This document shows positions 43,296 through 52,412 of a stretch of 64,000 nucleotides of DNA, piece after piece. The notes under the pieces are model-generated. The model ran no database searches, was not told where the DNA came from, and saw nothing but the letters and a program-made list of their open reading frames with translations. The stretch covers positions 2,911,501 to 2,975,500 of the forward strand of contig NZ_CP151076.1 in assembly GCF_038096165.1 (NCBI RefSeq), written 5' to 3'. The position numbers were made by a program, and so were the translations under genes. Origin of the DNA: Pseudomonas sp. G.S.17 (GTDB lineage: Bacteria > Pseudomonadota > Gammaproteobacteria > Pseudomonadales > Pseudomonadaceae). How positions within the stretch are numbered: position 1 is the stretch's first letter; each line of letters begins with the position of its first letter.

Positions 43296-45139
43296 GTGTG
43301 CTGCCAGATGCTGACCAGGTGATCCAGCGATGCTTGGATCTTGATAATCCCACCAGCTTTTTCCTTTACGCGGGTGCAGGTTCGGGCAAAACCTACTCGC
43401 TTGTTGAGGCGGTTCGAAACTTTAAAGAACGGGCATCGGAGCGCTTGCGGGTCGAAGGTAGACAGATCGCTGTCATCACCTACACCAACGCAGCCGCTGA
43501 AGAGGTGATGCGCCGACTGGAACACGATCCGCTGGTTTGGGTATCCACTATCCATTCCTTTGCGTGGGAGATGATCAGGGGATTCAACGACGACATTCGA
43601 GCCTGGATCAAGGTCAAACTGGCCAATGATATTGCCGATTTGGAGGGCAAACTGGCTAAAGCCCGGGGTGAAAACAAGACCTACCGAGCTAACAAAGCAG
43701 ACCGGGATAGAAAGCTTAAGCGGCTAGAAAACATTGATCACGTTTTTGATTTTACCTATAGCCCAACGGGTGAAAACCGTGGCCATCAGGCGCTCAACCA
43801 TTCAGACGTGATTGGCTTGGCCGCGGACTTTATCCAGCGGCGCCCGCTACTCGATGTTTTGGTGGACAAACACCCGGTTCTGCTCATCGATGAGAGCCAA
43901 GACACCATGGCCCGACTGATGGAAGCTTTCTTGGTGGTTCAGGCTGAGGCATCCGATCGTTTTTGCCTAGGCCTGCTAGGCGACACCATGCAGAGCATCT
44001 ATGGACACGGTATGCAAAGCCTTGCTTGCGCCGTGCCTGAAGACTGGGCCAAACCCGAGAAGGTCTTGAACAGGCGGTGTCCGGTACGGGTGGTGGAACT
44101 GATCAACGCAATCAGGGCCCAGGCCGACACGCATCAGCAGTCGCCGCGTCACGATGCGCCTTTGGGGACAGTGCGCATGTATTGCGTTCGAAGCCAGCCA
44201 ATGTCGACCTTTCAAATCGAGAGTGAGGTCGCCAGGCGCATGGCCGATGTCACCGGAGATAGCGTCTGGAATTCAGGTATGGAGGGAAGGAAAACGCTGA
44301 TCCTGGAACACAAGATGGCGAGCCGACGGATGGGATTCGACGGCGTTTTCGTTCCTCTTTATCAGGTCGACCACCTGAGAACCGGCTTACTCGATGGCAC
44401 ACTTCCGGTATTGCGAGTGTTCCTTGAAGGTGTGATGCCAATACTTGATGCGGCGCAGATAGACAGCTTCAAACTGATGGAGACAGTAAGGCTTCGCTCA
44501 CCACTGTTGGCCCGGGAGCGGTTGGCAGCGGCTCCCGACCAGGCGTTGACGATAGCGCAAGCCGGTAGAGGTACCGAAGGTTTACTTGAGCTGTTCGCCG
44601 ATGCAGATCCCTTGATAAGCGACGTCGTACGGGTACTTGCGCATACGCATCTTCTAGATCTCTCAGATCGCCTTCGTGTTGCATTCGAGATGGGGGCGAC
44701 AGACGAAGACTTTCCTGACACCGGCGATCGGGAAGCGCTTGAAGTCCATGCCTATAGACTGCTGATTGGAGCCTCTTTCTCGCAGCTCACCGGCTACGCC
44801 AAGTATTGCAGTGAGCTATCGCCTTACGGGACGCATCAGGGGGTGAAGGGTCTCGAATTTCCCAGAGTTATGGTCATCATTGACGACAAGGAAGCAGCAG
44901 GCTTTTTATGGCATTACGAGAAAGCTCTCGGTGTAGTGCCACCCTCCCCTGGCGACATCCAGAAAGAGGCGGCTGGTGAGGACAATGCGCTGACTCGGAC
45001 GCGCAGACTGCTATACGTGACTTGCAGTCGCGCGCAGGAAAGTTTAGCAATTGTCTTCTACACAGCTGACCCCGAGGGCGCGCTGACCAGTATCGTCAAA
45101 GCAGGGTGGCTGCACGAACACGAGATTTCGATCATTTAG
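43292..45139 (+). CDS. UvrD-like helicase, second Gabija-like set
   Basis: A 615-aa SF1 helicase starting at the ATGA overlap (43292). Walker A AGAGSGKT (27-34), Walker B LLIDESQDT, motif III GDTMQSIYGH, motif V HQGVKGLEFPRVMV and motif VI RRLLYVTCSRAQ are all present. A coiled basic insertion (RGENKTYRANKADRDRKL) follows the first helicase motifs. Coupled to an OLD nuclease, it corresponds to GajB in architecture. Whether the pair counts as Gabija or as a related OLD-helicase system needs sequence comparison. Confidence 0.8.
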   Translation: MSVLPDADQVIQRCLDLDNPTSFFLYAGAGSGKTYSLVEAVRNFKERASERLRVEGRQIAVITYTNAAAEEVMRRLEHDPLVWVSTIHSFAWEMIRGFNDDIRAWIKVKLANDIADLEGKLAKARGENKTYRANKADRDRKLKRLENIDHVFDFTYSPTGENRGHQALNHSDVIGLAADFIQRRPLLDVLVDKHPVLLIDESQDTMARLMEAFLVVQAEASDRFCLGLLGDTMQSIYGHGMQSLACAVPEDWAKPEKVLNRRCPVRVVELINAIRAQADTHQQSPRHDAPLGTVRMYCVRSQPMSTFQIESEVARRMADVTGDSVWNSGMEGRKTLILEHKMASRRMGFDGVFVPLYQVDHLRTGLLDGTLPVLRVFLEGVMPILDAAQIDSFKLMETVRLRSPLLARERLAAAPDQALTIAQAGRGTEGLLELFADADPLISDVVRVLAHTHLLDLSDRLRVAFEMGATDEDFPDTGDREALEVHAYRLLIGASFSQLTGYAKYCSELSPYGTHQGVKGLEFPRVMVIIDDKEAAGFLWHYEKALGVVPPSPGDIQKEAAGEDNALTRTRRLLYVTCSRAQESLAIVFYTADPEGALTSIVKAGWLHEHEISII

Positions 45140-45224
45140 TACTAATGACAAGCTTGAGGCTAAACGAGCGCTGCGATGGGCGTGATCTTGGTCGGCCCTC
45201 TGCTAATTTTCAGAAACCAGGGCG

Positions 45225-46262
45225 TTAGTCTTCAGTTGAGGTTCCCTCGCCCTGTGGAGGCAGCTTTCTTTTCTGGCCTGGCTGAAACAGATATTGGCCG
45301 GTGACCATTAAGACGTCGCCAACATAATGCTGGATAGCCAATCGTTCCTTGATCCAGTCAGGGGCGTCGCCTTCCAGCCGGTGTTGGGCGACCTCGTCGT
45401 TGAAGTACCTCAGGGTTTTAGCAAACGCATGTGCCATTGCTTGGGGCTTCGTAGATTTTGGGTTTTGATACAGCAGGGAAAACGATTCGCCGAACCACCA
45501 ATGGCTACTGAGTTTGTCTTTCTGCTCTACCGATTTATGGCGGTGATAAAGGTTGGTCAGGACGACCATATCGACATTGGAATACTCCTCCGCTGGGGCA
45601 TAGGATTGCTCAGTAAACAGTCCTTGAACTCCGGTTAGGTAACCTTCCCACTGCATGATGTCACCCGCATCGTCGCAGCCGACAACCAGCACGTTGTATT
45701 CCCCCTGCCGGGTAGCGTCTGGGAATTTGCCATGAGCATCTATCAGATACGCTTTGAGCTTGTTGTCCATATGGAGACCTTTCACAAGCTCATTGCCCCC
45801 CTTAGCGAAGGTTTCCTGTAGCTCAGCAGCGGCCTCGTTGTAGCCTGGCATCCTACCCACTGCCCTCATGATGAATGCGCCTCCCCCGTCGATATCCTCT
45901 TTCAAGGTGAAATCAGCGCACTTCACTTCGACGTTGAATTTGTAACCTTCACTTTTGAACGAGCAGTCTACATCGCGAGGCGGCACGACCTTGTCCTCGT
46001 AGACGAACCCTTCAGGGAAGAATCGTGCGTAGTGTGCGCAAACAGTGAGCTCGACAGCTGCTTGCAAATATTGCTTTTCGCTAGGGGCTGGGTCTTCGAC
46101 ACGCAGCTTCTTCAGTACGAGTGCTTCGAACTCTGACTTGGTGAGATGCCTGCCGATGCATTCCAAAGCTTTAGCCATTTCCTCGCGGTACTCGTTTGGC
46201 GGGATGTAGGGGTTGCACACTGTGACCGCGAGCGGCTTCCGTACCTCTGGGTGTTTTGGCAT
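45225..46262 (-). CDS. PD-(D/E)XK-type nuclease candidate
   Basis: A 345-aa protein starting at MPKHPEVRK, with GGAG six bases upstream; the longer frame to 46340 has no ribosome site. The core PRDVDCSFKSEGYKFNVEVKC gives the Asp followed by Glu-x-Lys of a PD-(D/E)XK restriction-type nuclease. The surrounding sequence is not a recognised restriction enzyme and no methyltransferase is adjacent. Convergent with the second Gabija-like helicase. It may be a stand-alone defence nuclease. Confidence 0.55.
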   Translation of the reverse strand: MPKHPEVRKPLAVTVCNPYIPPNEYREEMAKALECIGRHLTKSEFEALVLKKLRVEDPAPSEKQYLQAAVELTVCAHYARFFPEGFVYEDKVVPPRDVDCSFKSEGYKFNVEVKCADFTLKEDIDGGGAFIMRAVGRMPGYNEAAAELQETFAKGGNELVKGLHMDNKLKAYLIDAHGKFPDATRQGEYNVLVVGCDDAGDIMQWEGYLTGVQGLFTEQSYAPAEEYSNVDMVVLTNLYHRHKSVEQKDKLSSHWWFGESFSLLYQNPKSTKPQAMAHAFAKTLRYFNDEVAQHRLEGDAPDWIKERLAIQHYVGDVLMVTGQYLFQPGQKRKLPPQGEGTSTED

Positions 46263-46471
46263 GCCTAACTCCATGACTCGATAGTTGATTGATAGCTCAC
46301 GATGCCGCGTGGCAGTGCCGCCGCAGGGAGGCGCTTGCATTTAGGATCGCCTGCGGACAGCGATCGCGTTAAGAGTCGACGAACGAGCCGGCATACTACC
46401 GATGGCTCAGCAACAATTCAGCACACACCAGAGGCAGACGTTGCCATCGACGTGTTTCGGTACCCACCGTA

Positions 46472-46918
46472 CTACAGCCCCAAATCGCTACTGAATAACT
46501 GATCTACAATGGGGCCATCCGCATTTCCGTCCCGCACTAGCATCTTCTGCAGCTCTCGCGTGATGTGGGCCCGCAAGGTAGAGCGAATTGGAATATAAAT
46601 GGGCAGATTGCTGGGCAGCGGGCTCACCAAGCCTAGATCTGTCATAACAGACCAAACCATAGCCACGGCAGGCGCTGTGACCTCTGAAGCGTGAAGACGC
46701 CCGGGATCACCCCGCTCTCTCGGACGTGTCTGGCACGCATCCCGGATGATGGAGCGAAGCGCTGCGGTCGTGTATTGGTCAAACGCCTTTTTCCATACCG
46801 CAGTCTCAACCGCATGTGCTCCATTATCCATTCGCGATGCCTCTCCCCTCGGGGCGTAAGCGTGCTCATAAAGAGCCTGCCACCCTACTGCTCGGCGCTG
46901 ATTACACCAGGGCCTCAA
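46472..46918 (-). CDS. Hypothetical protein (about 120-148 aa)
   Basis: A helical protein in which the part from MDNGAHAVETAVWKKAFDQ onward looks most authentic; the longer start at 46918 adds 29 residues. It contains TTAALRSIIRDACQTRPRER and RAHITRELQKMLVRDG. No family recognised. Leftward, upstream of the nuclease candidate and 200 bp from it. Confidence 0.45.
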   Translation of the reverse strand: MRPWCNQRRAVGWQALYEHAYAPRGEASRMDNGAHAVETAVWKKAFDQYTTAALRSIIRDACQTRPRERGDPGRLHASEVTAPAVAMVWSVMTDLGLVSPLPSNLPIYIPIRSTLRAHITRELQKMLVRDGNADGPIVDQLFSSDLGL

Positions 46919-46949
46919 TTTTTGAAAAAAACGATGTGTGATTTGAAGC

Positions 46950-46980
46950 CAAAGAAAAAGTAGGCAGCTTTGCTGCCTAA
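46950..46980 (-). terminator. Rho-independent terminator (leftward)
   Basis: TAGGCAGC (46961-46968) and GCTGCCTA (46972-46979) form a perfect 8-bp stem with a 3-base loop. On the minus strand it is followed by CTTTTTCTTTGG. This is a common Pseudomonas terminator shape. No leftward gene is evident immediately to its right, so it may be a relic or act as an insulator. Confidence 0.7.
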
Positions 46981-47644
46981 AGCCGACCCCCTCAGCCCCT
47001 GCGGGTCTTAACAGTGTGCAGCCTTACCGTCACCGTTCGGCCTGGATGCACTACAGATCAAGAGCTTCAAAAGCACTCAGCGTCCACCAACTTGCCTGCG
47101 AAACTGACTGGGGACTAACCGCTTTTGCTTTGAACACAAAACGATAAGCTCCTCAAAATTTTTTTCTTCCTAATAAGAACTACTCCGTCTCAGCGTCGAT
47201 TTTTCAAGGGGGTCGAATAGCAAATTGTCGCCAACTAGTATCAATATGCCGATTTTTGGACAGTTGTCCGAGGTGGCCCGAGAAAAGGAGCGCTTTGGCT
47301 TTCCCACACCTTGCAGCCAATGCGTCTCTGTTGAAGCGAATCTCATACTCTTGCTAGGTGCGGCCGGATAGGTCTTGAGCAGCTCAGCCCGAGCCCGGGC
47401 ACAATCGTAGTGCAGCTGCTAACGGCATGATCACACCGGCCCCGTCTTGCCGCCGAATGTCATGTTGCGCAATCACTTCAGCAATAAGCAACCTTCGACA
47501 TTGCTGCGTGGCGCCTTGCGCGTCATCGCATGTTGATGATCAACAACAGGCTATCGCGCACAGGCCCAGATCCGCATTACGCAGATCGATTCCTCGGTGG
47601 AAGTCGTGTAGTTTCGCTGTAAGTGACTTGGGAGACGGGTAGGT
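46981..47644. other. Gene-free stretch before the HNH gene
   Basis: No supported coding frame. It contains an A/T-rich segment around 47150-47200 and should include the promoter of the rightward HNH gene. No repeat or RNA gene was recognised. Confidence 0.4.
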
Positions 47645-49036
47645 ATGGCACTGGACTGCATCATGTGTGGTAACCCGGCGGGATCGCGGGAGCATGTGTT
47701 CCCTGCCGCATTCGGGGGGCGTAGGAAGAACAAAGGGATTTACTGCGACGACCACAATAAAGGTCTCGGCCACCACGTAAAGGAGTTGATGAAAGCGCTG
47801 AGCTATTTCAACGCCACGCTCGGGGTTCGATCCGATCACCATGACGCACCTCAGCCCCATCAGATAACTCAGCTAAACGGGCAGCGGTTCCAAGCGCTAA
47901 ATGACAACATCGAGGTCGCTCCACCGCCTCCTTTGAGCCATACACCAGCGATTTTGGGGAAGGAAGCCGTCCTGGCATTTGCCTCCATTTCTCAGCGAGA
48001 TCGGTGGATCACGGAGCAGAAGAAGAATGGTTTTGAATTCCTATCTGCCGTCACGGGTGAGTCTCGGACTGAATATTTCCCGACAGCGATCAGCCAGCGG
48101 TTAGAGTTCGGTTCCGATGAGTTCCGATGTGCGCTGGCCTATGTGGCTCTCACTCTCCTCTCGCATTACTTTCCCGATGTGTCGCGCCATCGTGCGCTGT
48201 CCTCAATCAAAAAATCTGTCCTCGGCGAAGAGTTGATCGGCGAGCGAGTTTGGTGGGTAGATCCATCACGCGTCTCGGTGGTGGGCGATGCCTCGTTCCC
48301 ACACGTTCATTCCGTCGTGATTGAGGTCTCGGGAGCAACCGGACAAGCCACTGCCCTCATCACGCTTTTCAAACACCTTTGCCTTGCCGTCAATCTGGGC
48401 GTACTGCCTCAAGGAGCCGAAAAGCGTATTACTGTTTTGATAGATCCATTGGCGCAGAGCGCTGGGCCCAATAAAGATGTGCTGGAAATCTCTGGTGGCT
48501 CACTGTTGACCCTACCAACACCTGAGGAAGGCCGAAAATACCTGCAGCAAATGATCAACCAGGAAAGACCCAATCCTGCATCTGAAATCTTACGTGAGCA
48601 CCGCGATATACACATGGCTCGCTTTGTCGAAGACCTACTTCCGAGGTTTTTGGCGGCGCAAGAAATGAACACCGCCGAACGTCTTCACCACGTTCGAACG
48701 ATTGTTGATGAGCAAGGGCAGCGGATTTTGAACCTGCTGAACCGAGGGATCAATATGGTGGTTGAGGAGGGGCTTGAGTTACCGACTCCTGTAGTCAATG
48801 CTTTGAAGCTGGCGATCGTTGAAGACAGCTCCACGAAGCATGGAATGGCTGATAGGTCGATGGGCTACCTAATTCTGGCTAAATGCGCGGTAATGGCAGA
48901 GGCAATTCGGCAGCTTGATGCAGGGACAATGAACGGCGACACGTTGCAACAACTCTTCGGCGATGGATTGGGCATCGCGACTGTGACAAAACCTGTGACC
49001 ACTGCGGTGATTAAGACCACCCGTCTCAGATCCTGA
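47645..49036 (+). CDS. HNH-type nuclease-domain protein
   Basis: A 463-aa protein. Residues 5-43 form an HNH-like module: CIMCGNPAGSREHVFPAAFG followed by GIYCDDHNKGLG, giving the Cys pairs, the EHVFP His and the terminal HN. The remaining ~420 residues are mixed alpha/beta and unrecognised, likely a sensor or binding domain. Isolated HNH proteins of this kind occur in defence islands; a nuclease role is inferred from the motif. Confidence 0.65.
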   Translation: MALDCIMCGNPAGSREHVFPAAFGGRRKNKGIYCDDHNKGLGHHVKELMKALSYFNATLGVRSDHHDAPQPHQITQLNGQRFQALNDNIEVAPPPPLSHTPAILGKEAVLAFASISQRDRWITEQKKNGFEFLSAVTGESRTEYFPTAISQRLEFGSDEFRCALAYVALTLLSHYFPDVSRHRALSSIKKSVLGEELIGERVWWVDPSRVSVVGDASFPHVHSVVIEVSGATGQATALITLFKHLCLAVNLGVLPQGAEKRITVLIDPLAQSAGPNKDVLEISGGSLLTLPTPEEGRKYLQQMINQERPNPASEILREHRDIHMARFVEDLLPRFLAAQEMNTAERLHHVRTIVDEQGQRILNLLNRGINMVVEEGLELPTPVVNALKLAIVEDSSTKHGMADRSMGYLILAKCAVMAEAIRQLDAGTMNGDTLQQLFGDGLGIATVTKPVTTAVIKTTRLRS

Positions 49037-49303
49037 CCACCGCGCTTGGCGACTACTGCCAAGCGCGGGTAGAAGGTTGAGGCAGGCAGATGACTTGGCC
49101 AGACAGTTGCGCACTAAGGCAGTCACAGCGAATCATCCCTGTTCATCCACTCATTAATTGAGCTGCGTGATCGACTAGGCGCTTGAAACGAGCTGGTAAT
49201 CTAGTCGCTGCACCGTCTGGATTGCCGCGTTCACGGTCTGGGTTACCTCGTCCTAGTAATATCCCTTACCCATTTCTAGTGATTACCGGAGTGCCCCAGC
49301 GGC

Positions 49304-49600
49304 TCAACAAAACTCAATGGCCAACAGTCGAGCCACCTGGGCAACGTCACCAGGAATGCGGCCCCGAAGCATTTCAAGGTCAGCACCAAAGAAGGCGTGG
49401 AAATACGGAGGATGTAGCGCCATCTCGACGAATCGCTTACCGATGGTCTGTGCAATCGGCACATCAGCTACGACCGGATCCCCAGCTAGGGCTTGAGCAA
49501 TACAGCCCATACATGCGCCAAAACCGACGTTAAAGCCGCTCTGCGCCAGGCTCGGACGGAATTGCTTTTGGCATCGACATCTCATCCGGGGGCCGGACAT
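49304..49600 (-). CDS. Possible hypothetical protein (98 aa)
   Basis: Contains FNVGFGACMGCIAQALAG and VPIAQTIGKRFVEMALHPPY, which look protein-like, but there is no ribosome site and no recognised family. It could be a remnant of a larger gene. Confidence 0.3.
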   Translation of the reverse strand: MSGPRMRCRCQKQFRPSLAQSGFNVGFGACMGCIAQALAGDPVVADVPIAQTIGKRFVEMALHPPYFHAFFGADLEMLRGRIPGDVAQVARLLAIEFC

Positions 49601-49660
49601 ATCCGGGAACCCGCGAGCTAGACGCCGCTCAGAACATTAAATCCACTGCTGGGGAATGAC

Positions 49661-49885
49661 GTGAGTAGCAAAGAGCAGTTGCATATCCAAAGGGCTCATG
49701 AGCGAGCGGTCAACCTGGTAGCGCAGATGACGGAGGACGAAAAATTCTCATGGCTATCCGGCCCGATGGCTATCCCGTTGGGAGACACGCAAAAGCCTGA
49801 AGGCGCTTTAGGTTCGGCAGGGTTTTACCCCGGCATAGCTCGCCGCAGAGGGCGCCGATGGCCCATGCTTTTTCTTTGTCTGTAA
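49661..49885 (+). pseudogene. N-terminal fragment of a family 3 beta-glucosidase
   Basis: RAVNLVAQMTEDEKFSWLSG followed by PMAIP, KPEGALGSAGFYPGIAR matches the N-terminus of periplasmic or cytosolic GH3 beta-glucosidases (LVAQMT-DEK, GPMAIP, GAIGSAG-PGI). After about 60 residues the frame diverges (RRGRRWPMLFLCL) and stops. The catalytic domain is missing, so this is the stub of a host gene deleted by an insertion or rearrangement. Confidence 0.65.
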
Positions 49886-50084
49886 ATATAGAGCCGCGTC
49901 CCGCTTAAAATTTTTTAAGGGCGGCGGGCACATTGTCACACCTGTATAAATAAAGTCGCATTTGAGCAACCTTGGCCGAGTCTGACCCAGGTTTTTGCTG
50001 ACATCGTCGATGCTCTATAGAGCGATTGACCAACTGGATTCCAGTCTGCGACCAGGTTGGTGGAGCGCCCTCTTGCTCAGTCGG

Positions 50085-50145
50085 TGTAAACCTAAATTTT
50101 GATCTGTTAACCGCAGTGGTTAACAAGCGATGTTTTGGGTTTACA
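50085..50145. promoter_or_regulatory. Nested inverted repeat (operator or attachment-like)
   Basis: An outer pair TGTAAACCTAA (50085-50095) and TTGGGTTTACA (50135-50145) matches at 10 of 11 positions. An inner perfect pair GTTAACC (50106-50112) and GGTTAAC (50118-50124) sits at its centre. Such symmetry is typical of recombinase or repressor binding sites. No gene overlaps it. Confidence 0.5.
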
Positions 50146-50465
50146 GATCTCTGCATTCTTGCCTATGCCGTCGCTCGCGTGCCTGGGTCAAGATTATGGC
50201 CTCTCTGAGCTCCTAATGAATTTACTGCATGCTTCGCAGAACGTCCACCTGCCGTGCAGTGATGTGCAGCGAGAGGCGTGCGGCTCTGGGAATCGGCTTT
50301 AATAATGTTTTTACTCCTGTGCCTGCGGCAGGCAAACGTTTGTGACATGTCGAGTTCCCAGGACTGAAGACAGCAAATGACCGCCCTAAGGTAGACAGCT
50401 TACAAACAGCCGCCTTGCAGTGATTTCGTTTTGATATCATGGATTCTTTATGTGTAAGGACGCAA

Positions 50466-51209
50466 ATGGACAGCTACGTTGCTCGATATCTTAAGGACAA
50501 GAAAGATGATCTACCGGCACTTTACAACTGGACGTTTGATCAAAGCTTCGCCGGCGCCCAGTTCGGAATTGCGTTCGAAGGCGAAAACGCGTTTGATCGA
50601 ACCCTGGAGCTGAAAGCAGGGCTTCGCGCCTTGGTCAACTCCAGCACCTGTAACGTTGAAGACGGGCGCGTGGCCACCTACTTCATCAAAGTATGGGGTG
50701 GTATCACTCGGTTCTCGAAGGTCGATGAAACGCTAGGGCTTTTTTCGTCTTTGAAGGGAATCGCCGAGATACCCGCGGGCTTCCAGCCACGCTTCCAGCA
50801 GATAAGCAGCTGGTCAAAATGGGCATCGATCGTGTGCCCAGACTGGGCCTGCATCTACGATGCACGAGTTGCATACTCCCTCAATGCTATCAACTATCTG
50901 ATGGGTGCTGAACATCCTATTTTCCCAATGCCTGAGGGCCGGAACACCCGCCTGAAGATGCTTGATGTGACCACGCTGATCCTGGGTGAGCGCCTGCTTT
51001 CTGGCGAGAGCACCGACCCGAAGGATTTGAGAAAGAAGCACTTCATCTCAGAGCGTGCTGCTTATCCGCGTTACGTCTCGCTCGTGCGCAACGTAAGCAT
51101 TGAGCTTTGGGGCAATCCGCATCACATCCATGAGGTTGAGATGCTGCTCTTCTCCCTTGCTGACGGCCAGATTTACCAGGATGTGTTTAACCGCCTCTCC
51201 AGACGGTAA
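50466..51209 (+). CDS. Uncharacterised protein (247 aa)
   Basis: Starts at MDSYVARYLK with AAGGA six bases upstream; an earlier in-frame ATG (50439) lacks a site. Notable blocks are YFIKVWGGITRFSKVD, FQQISSWSKWASIVCPDWAC and YDARVAYSLNAINYLMG. No family named. The Trp/Tyr-rich central region suggests a defined fold, possibly enzymatic. It stands alone between scarred DNA and a small leftward gene. Confidence 0.6.
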   Translation: MDSYVARYLKDKKDDLPALYNWTFDQSFAGAQFGIAFEGENAFDRTLELKAGLRALVNSSTCNVEDGRVATYFIKVWGGITRFSKVDETLGLFSSLKGIAEIPAGFQPRFQQISSWSKWASIVCPDWACIYDARVAYSLNAINYLMGAEHPIFPMPEGRNTRLKMLDVTTLILGERLLSGESTDPKDLRKKHFISERAAYPRYVSLVRNVSIELWGNPHHIHEVEMLLFSLADGQIYQDVFNRLSRR

Positions 51210-51462
51210 GCATGCAAACGCCGTGTAACTGTGGTGAGCAATATCGAAGCAAACTACTAATAATTTGCGGCCACAGCGGCATGGGTTAGCTCAACGTACC
51301 TGGTGCAGGATATCCATTGAGCAGGCCTTTCTAGCCCTCTTCGAAAGCCTTAAGTCCGCAATGTACGTGGAAAAGATGATTCGTACGGAGGTGCGAAATC
51401 AGATTATCGATAGTTTGTCATGGCCCAAATTGAGTTCCATCCAGCGCTGAAGGGCCGCCCCC

Positions 51463-51795
51463 TCACATAGACTTGACCGACAGCACCTCGACATACCGGT
51501 ATTTCTTCCTGGCCGCCTTCACTGCGTCTTGCTCTGCCAAAAGCTTGCTGAGCGTGTCGGCTTCGTGGATCAGCTCAAACATCTTGCCTTCAAACTCATT
51601 GCCAACGCGCAGAGTTACCTGCAGCCTAGGTGTGAAAGCCTTCGCTATCTTCTTCTTTGCCACAGGCGGCGCTGGCTTCACAAACACGACCTCAGGAGCC
51701 GACTCCTGTTCTGGTGATGCAGCCACTTTTGGTGAGGGCTCGGCGTCGCCAAAAAGCGCTCTGCGCATTTCTACTTCAGTTAGATCTGTGTTCAT
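51463..51795 (-). CDS. Small hypothetical protein (110 aa)
   Basis: Pro/Ala/Glu-rich linker (VAASPEQESAPEVVFVKPAP) followed by a basic segment (AKKKIAKAFTPRLQVTLRVG) and a helical end (ADTLSKLLAEQDAVKAARKK). Resembles small accessory proteins of Pseudomonas integrative elements, but no family is identified. Confidence 0.5.
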   Translation of the reverse strand: MNTDLTEVEMRRALFGDAEPSPKVAASPEQESAPEVVFVKPAPPVAKKKIAKAFTPRLQVTLRVGNEFEGKMFELIHEADTLSKLLAEQDAVKAARKKYRYVEVLSVKSM

Positions 51796-51956
51796 GCAAT
51801 ATCTCAGAGGAATCTCTATTCAGTTCGGTAGAGTTTACTAGCGTTGCTGACCGCTGTTATAGCCGATTTGCCACAGGGCTTAGGACTCATAACGTCCGTA
51901 TCGCCAAGGTGAATGAGGTGAGGAGCCGCGGCAGGCCGGGGCGTTCCATACCTAGG

Positions 51957-52259
51957 TCAGTGGCGGCGTGCGACGGGATCGGTCGCTCCGTTCTCGTGCA
52001 AACGATGCGCAACCACATAGACACCGTCAGTTGCAATGACGAGCTCGTACCCCTCAACCCAGGCCCGGTCTTCCATGACTCCGGTCTGAATCTGGGATCC
52101 ATCCCGAGAGCGTCCGCTTTGATCGCAAAACAGCAAGCCCGTCACCCTACCCCGTCGTTCCAGGGCACACAGCAGGCACCCTGCAATTCCTTCAGGGTCG
52201 ACAGCTGATAGTGCAAGTGCAATGGCTTCGGGTAGCTTGTTGAACCAGAATTCGCTCAT
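51957..52259 (-). CDS. Small paralogue A of the 52-57 kb family
   Basis: A 100-aa protein with GCLLCALERRGRVTGLLFCD, a DGSQIQTGVM segment and GYELVIATDGVYVVAHRLHE. The order (hydrophobic strand, D/G-x-I-x-T turn, GY-x-V...T-G-x-YVV strand, ENGA) recurs in five other small leftward genes up to 56.6 kb. It lies downstream of the ApeA-like gene. The family function is unknown. Confidence 0.55.
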   Translation of the reverse strand: MSEFWFNKLPEAIALALSAVDPEGIAGCLLCALERRGRVTGLLFCDQSGRSRDGSQIQTGVMEDRAWVEGYELVIATDGVYVVAHRLHENGATDPVARRH

Positions 52260-52412
52260 TTGGAAAGGCTTGTGTTTAGTTGTTCGGCTTTAAGCCCCGA
52301 GCGATCACTCATAGCAGGAGTTGATTGCCTGATCGTAGGCTCCATACGTTTGACGCGAGGCCGGCAAGTTTGATTCTCACCCTGCGTAACCTCTCACCAT
52401 GCTGGGGCGATG

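Larger units (their letters stand above)
49037..50465. other. Scarred region with gene remnants
   Basis: About 1.4 kb without an intact gene of known function. It contains a glycosidase fragment (49661-49885) and a nested palindrome (50085-50145). Leftward frames at 49304-49600 and 49905-50156 could be remnants but lack support. The mixture points to repeated insertion and deletion. Confidence 0.5.
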
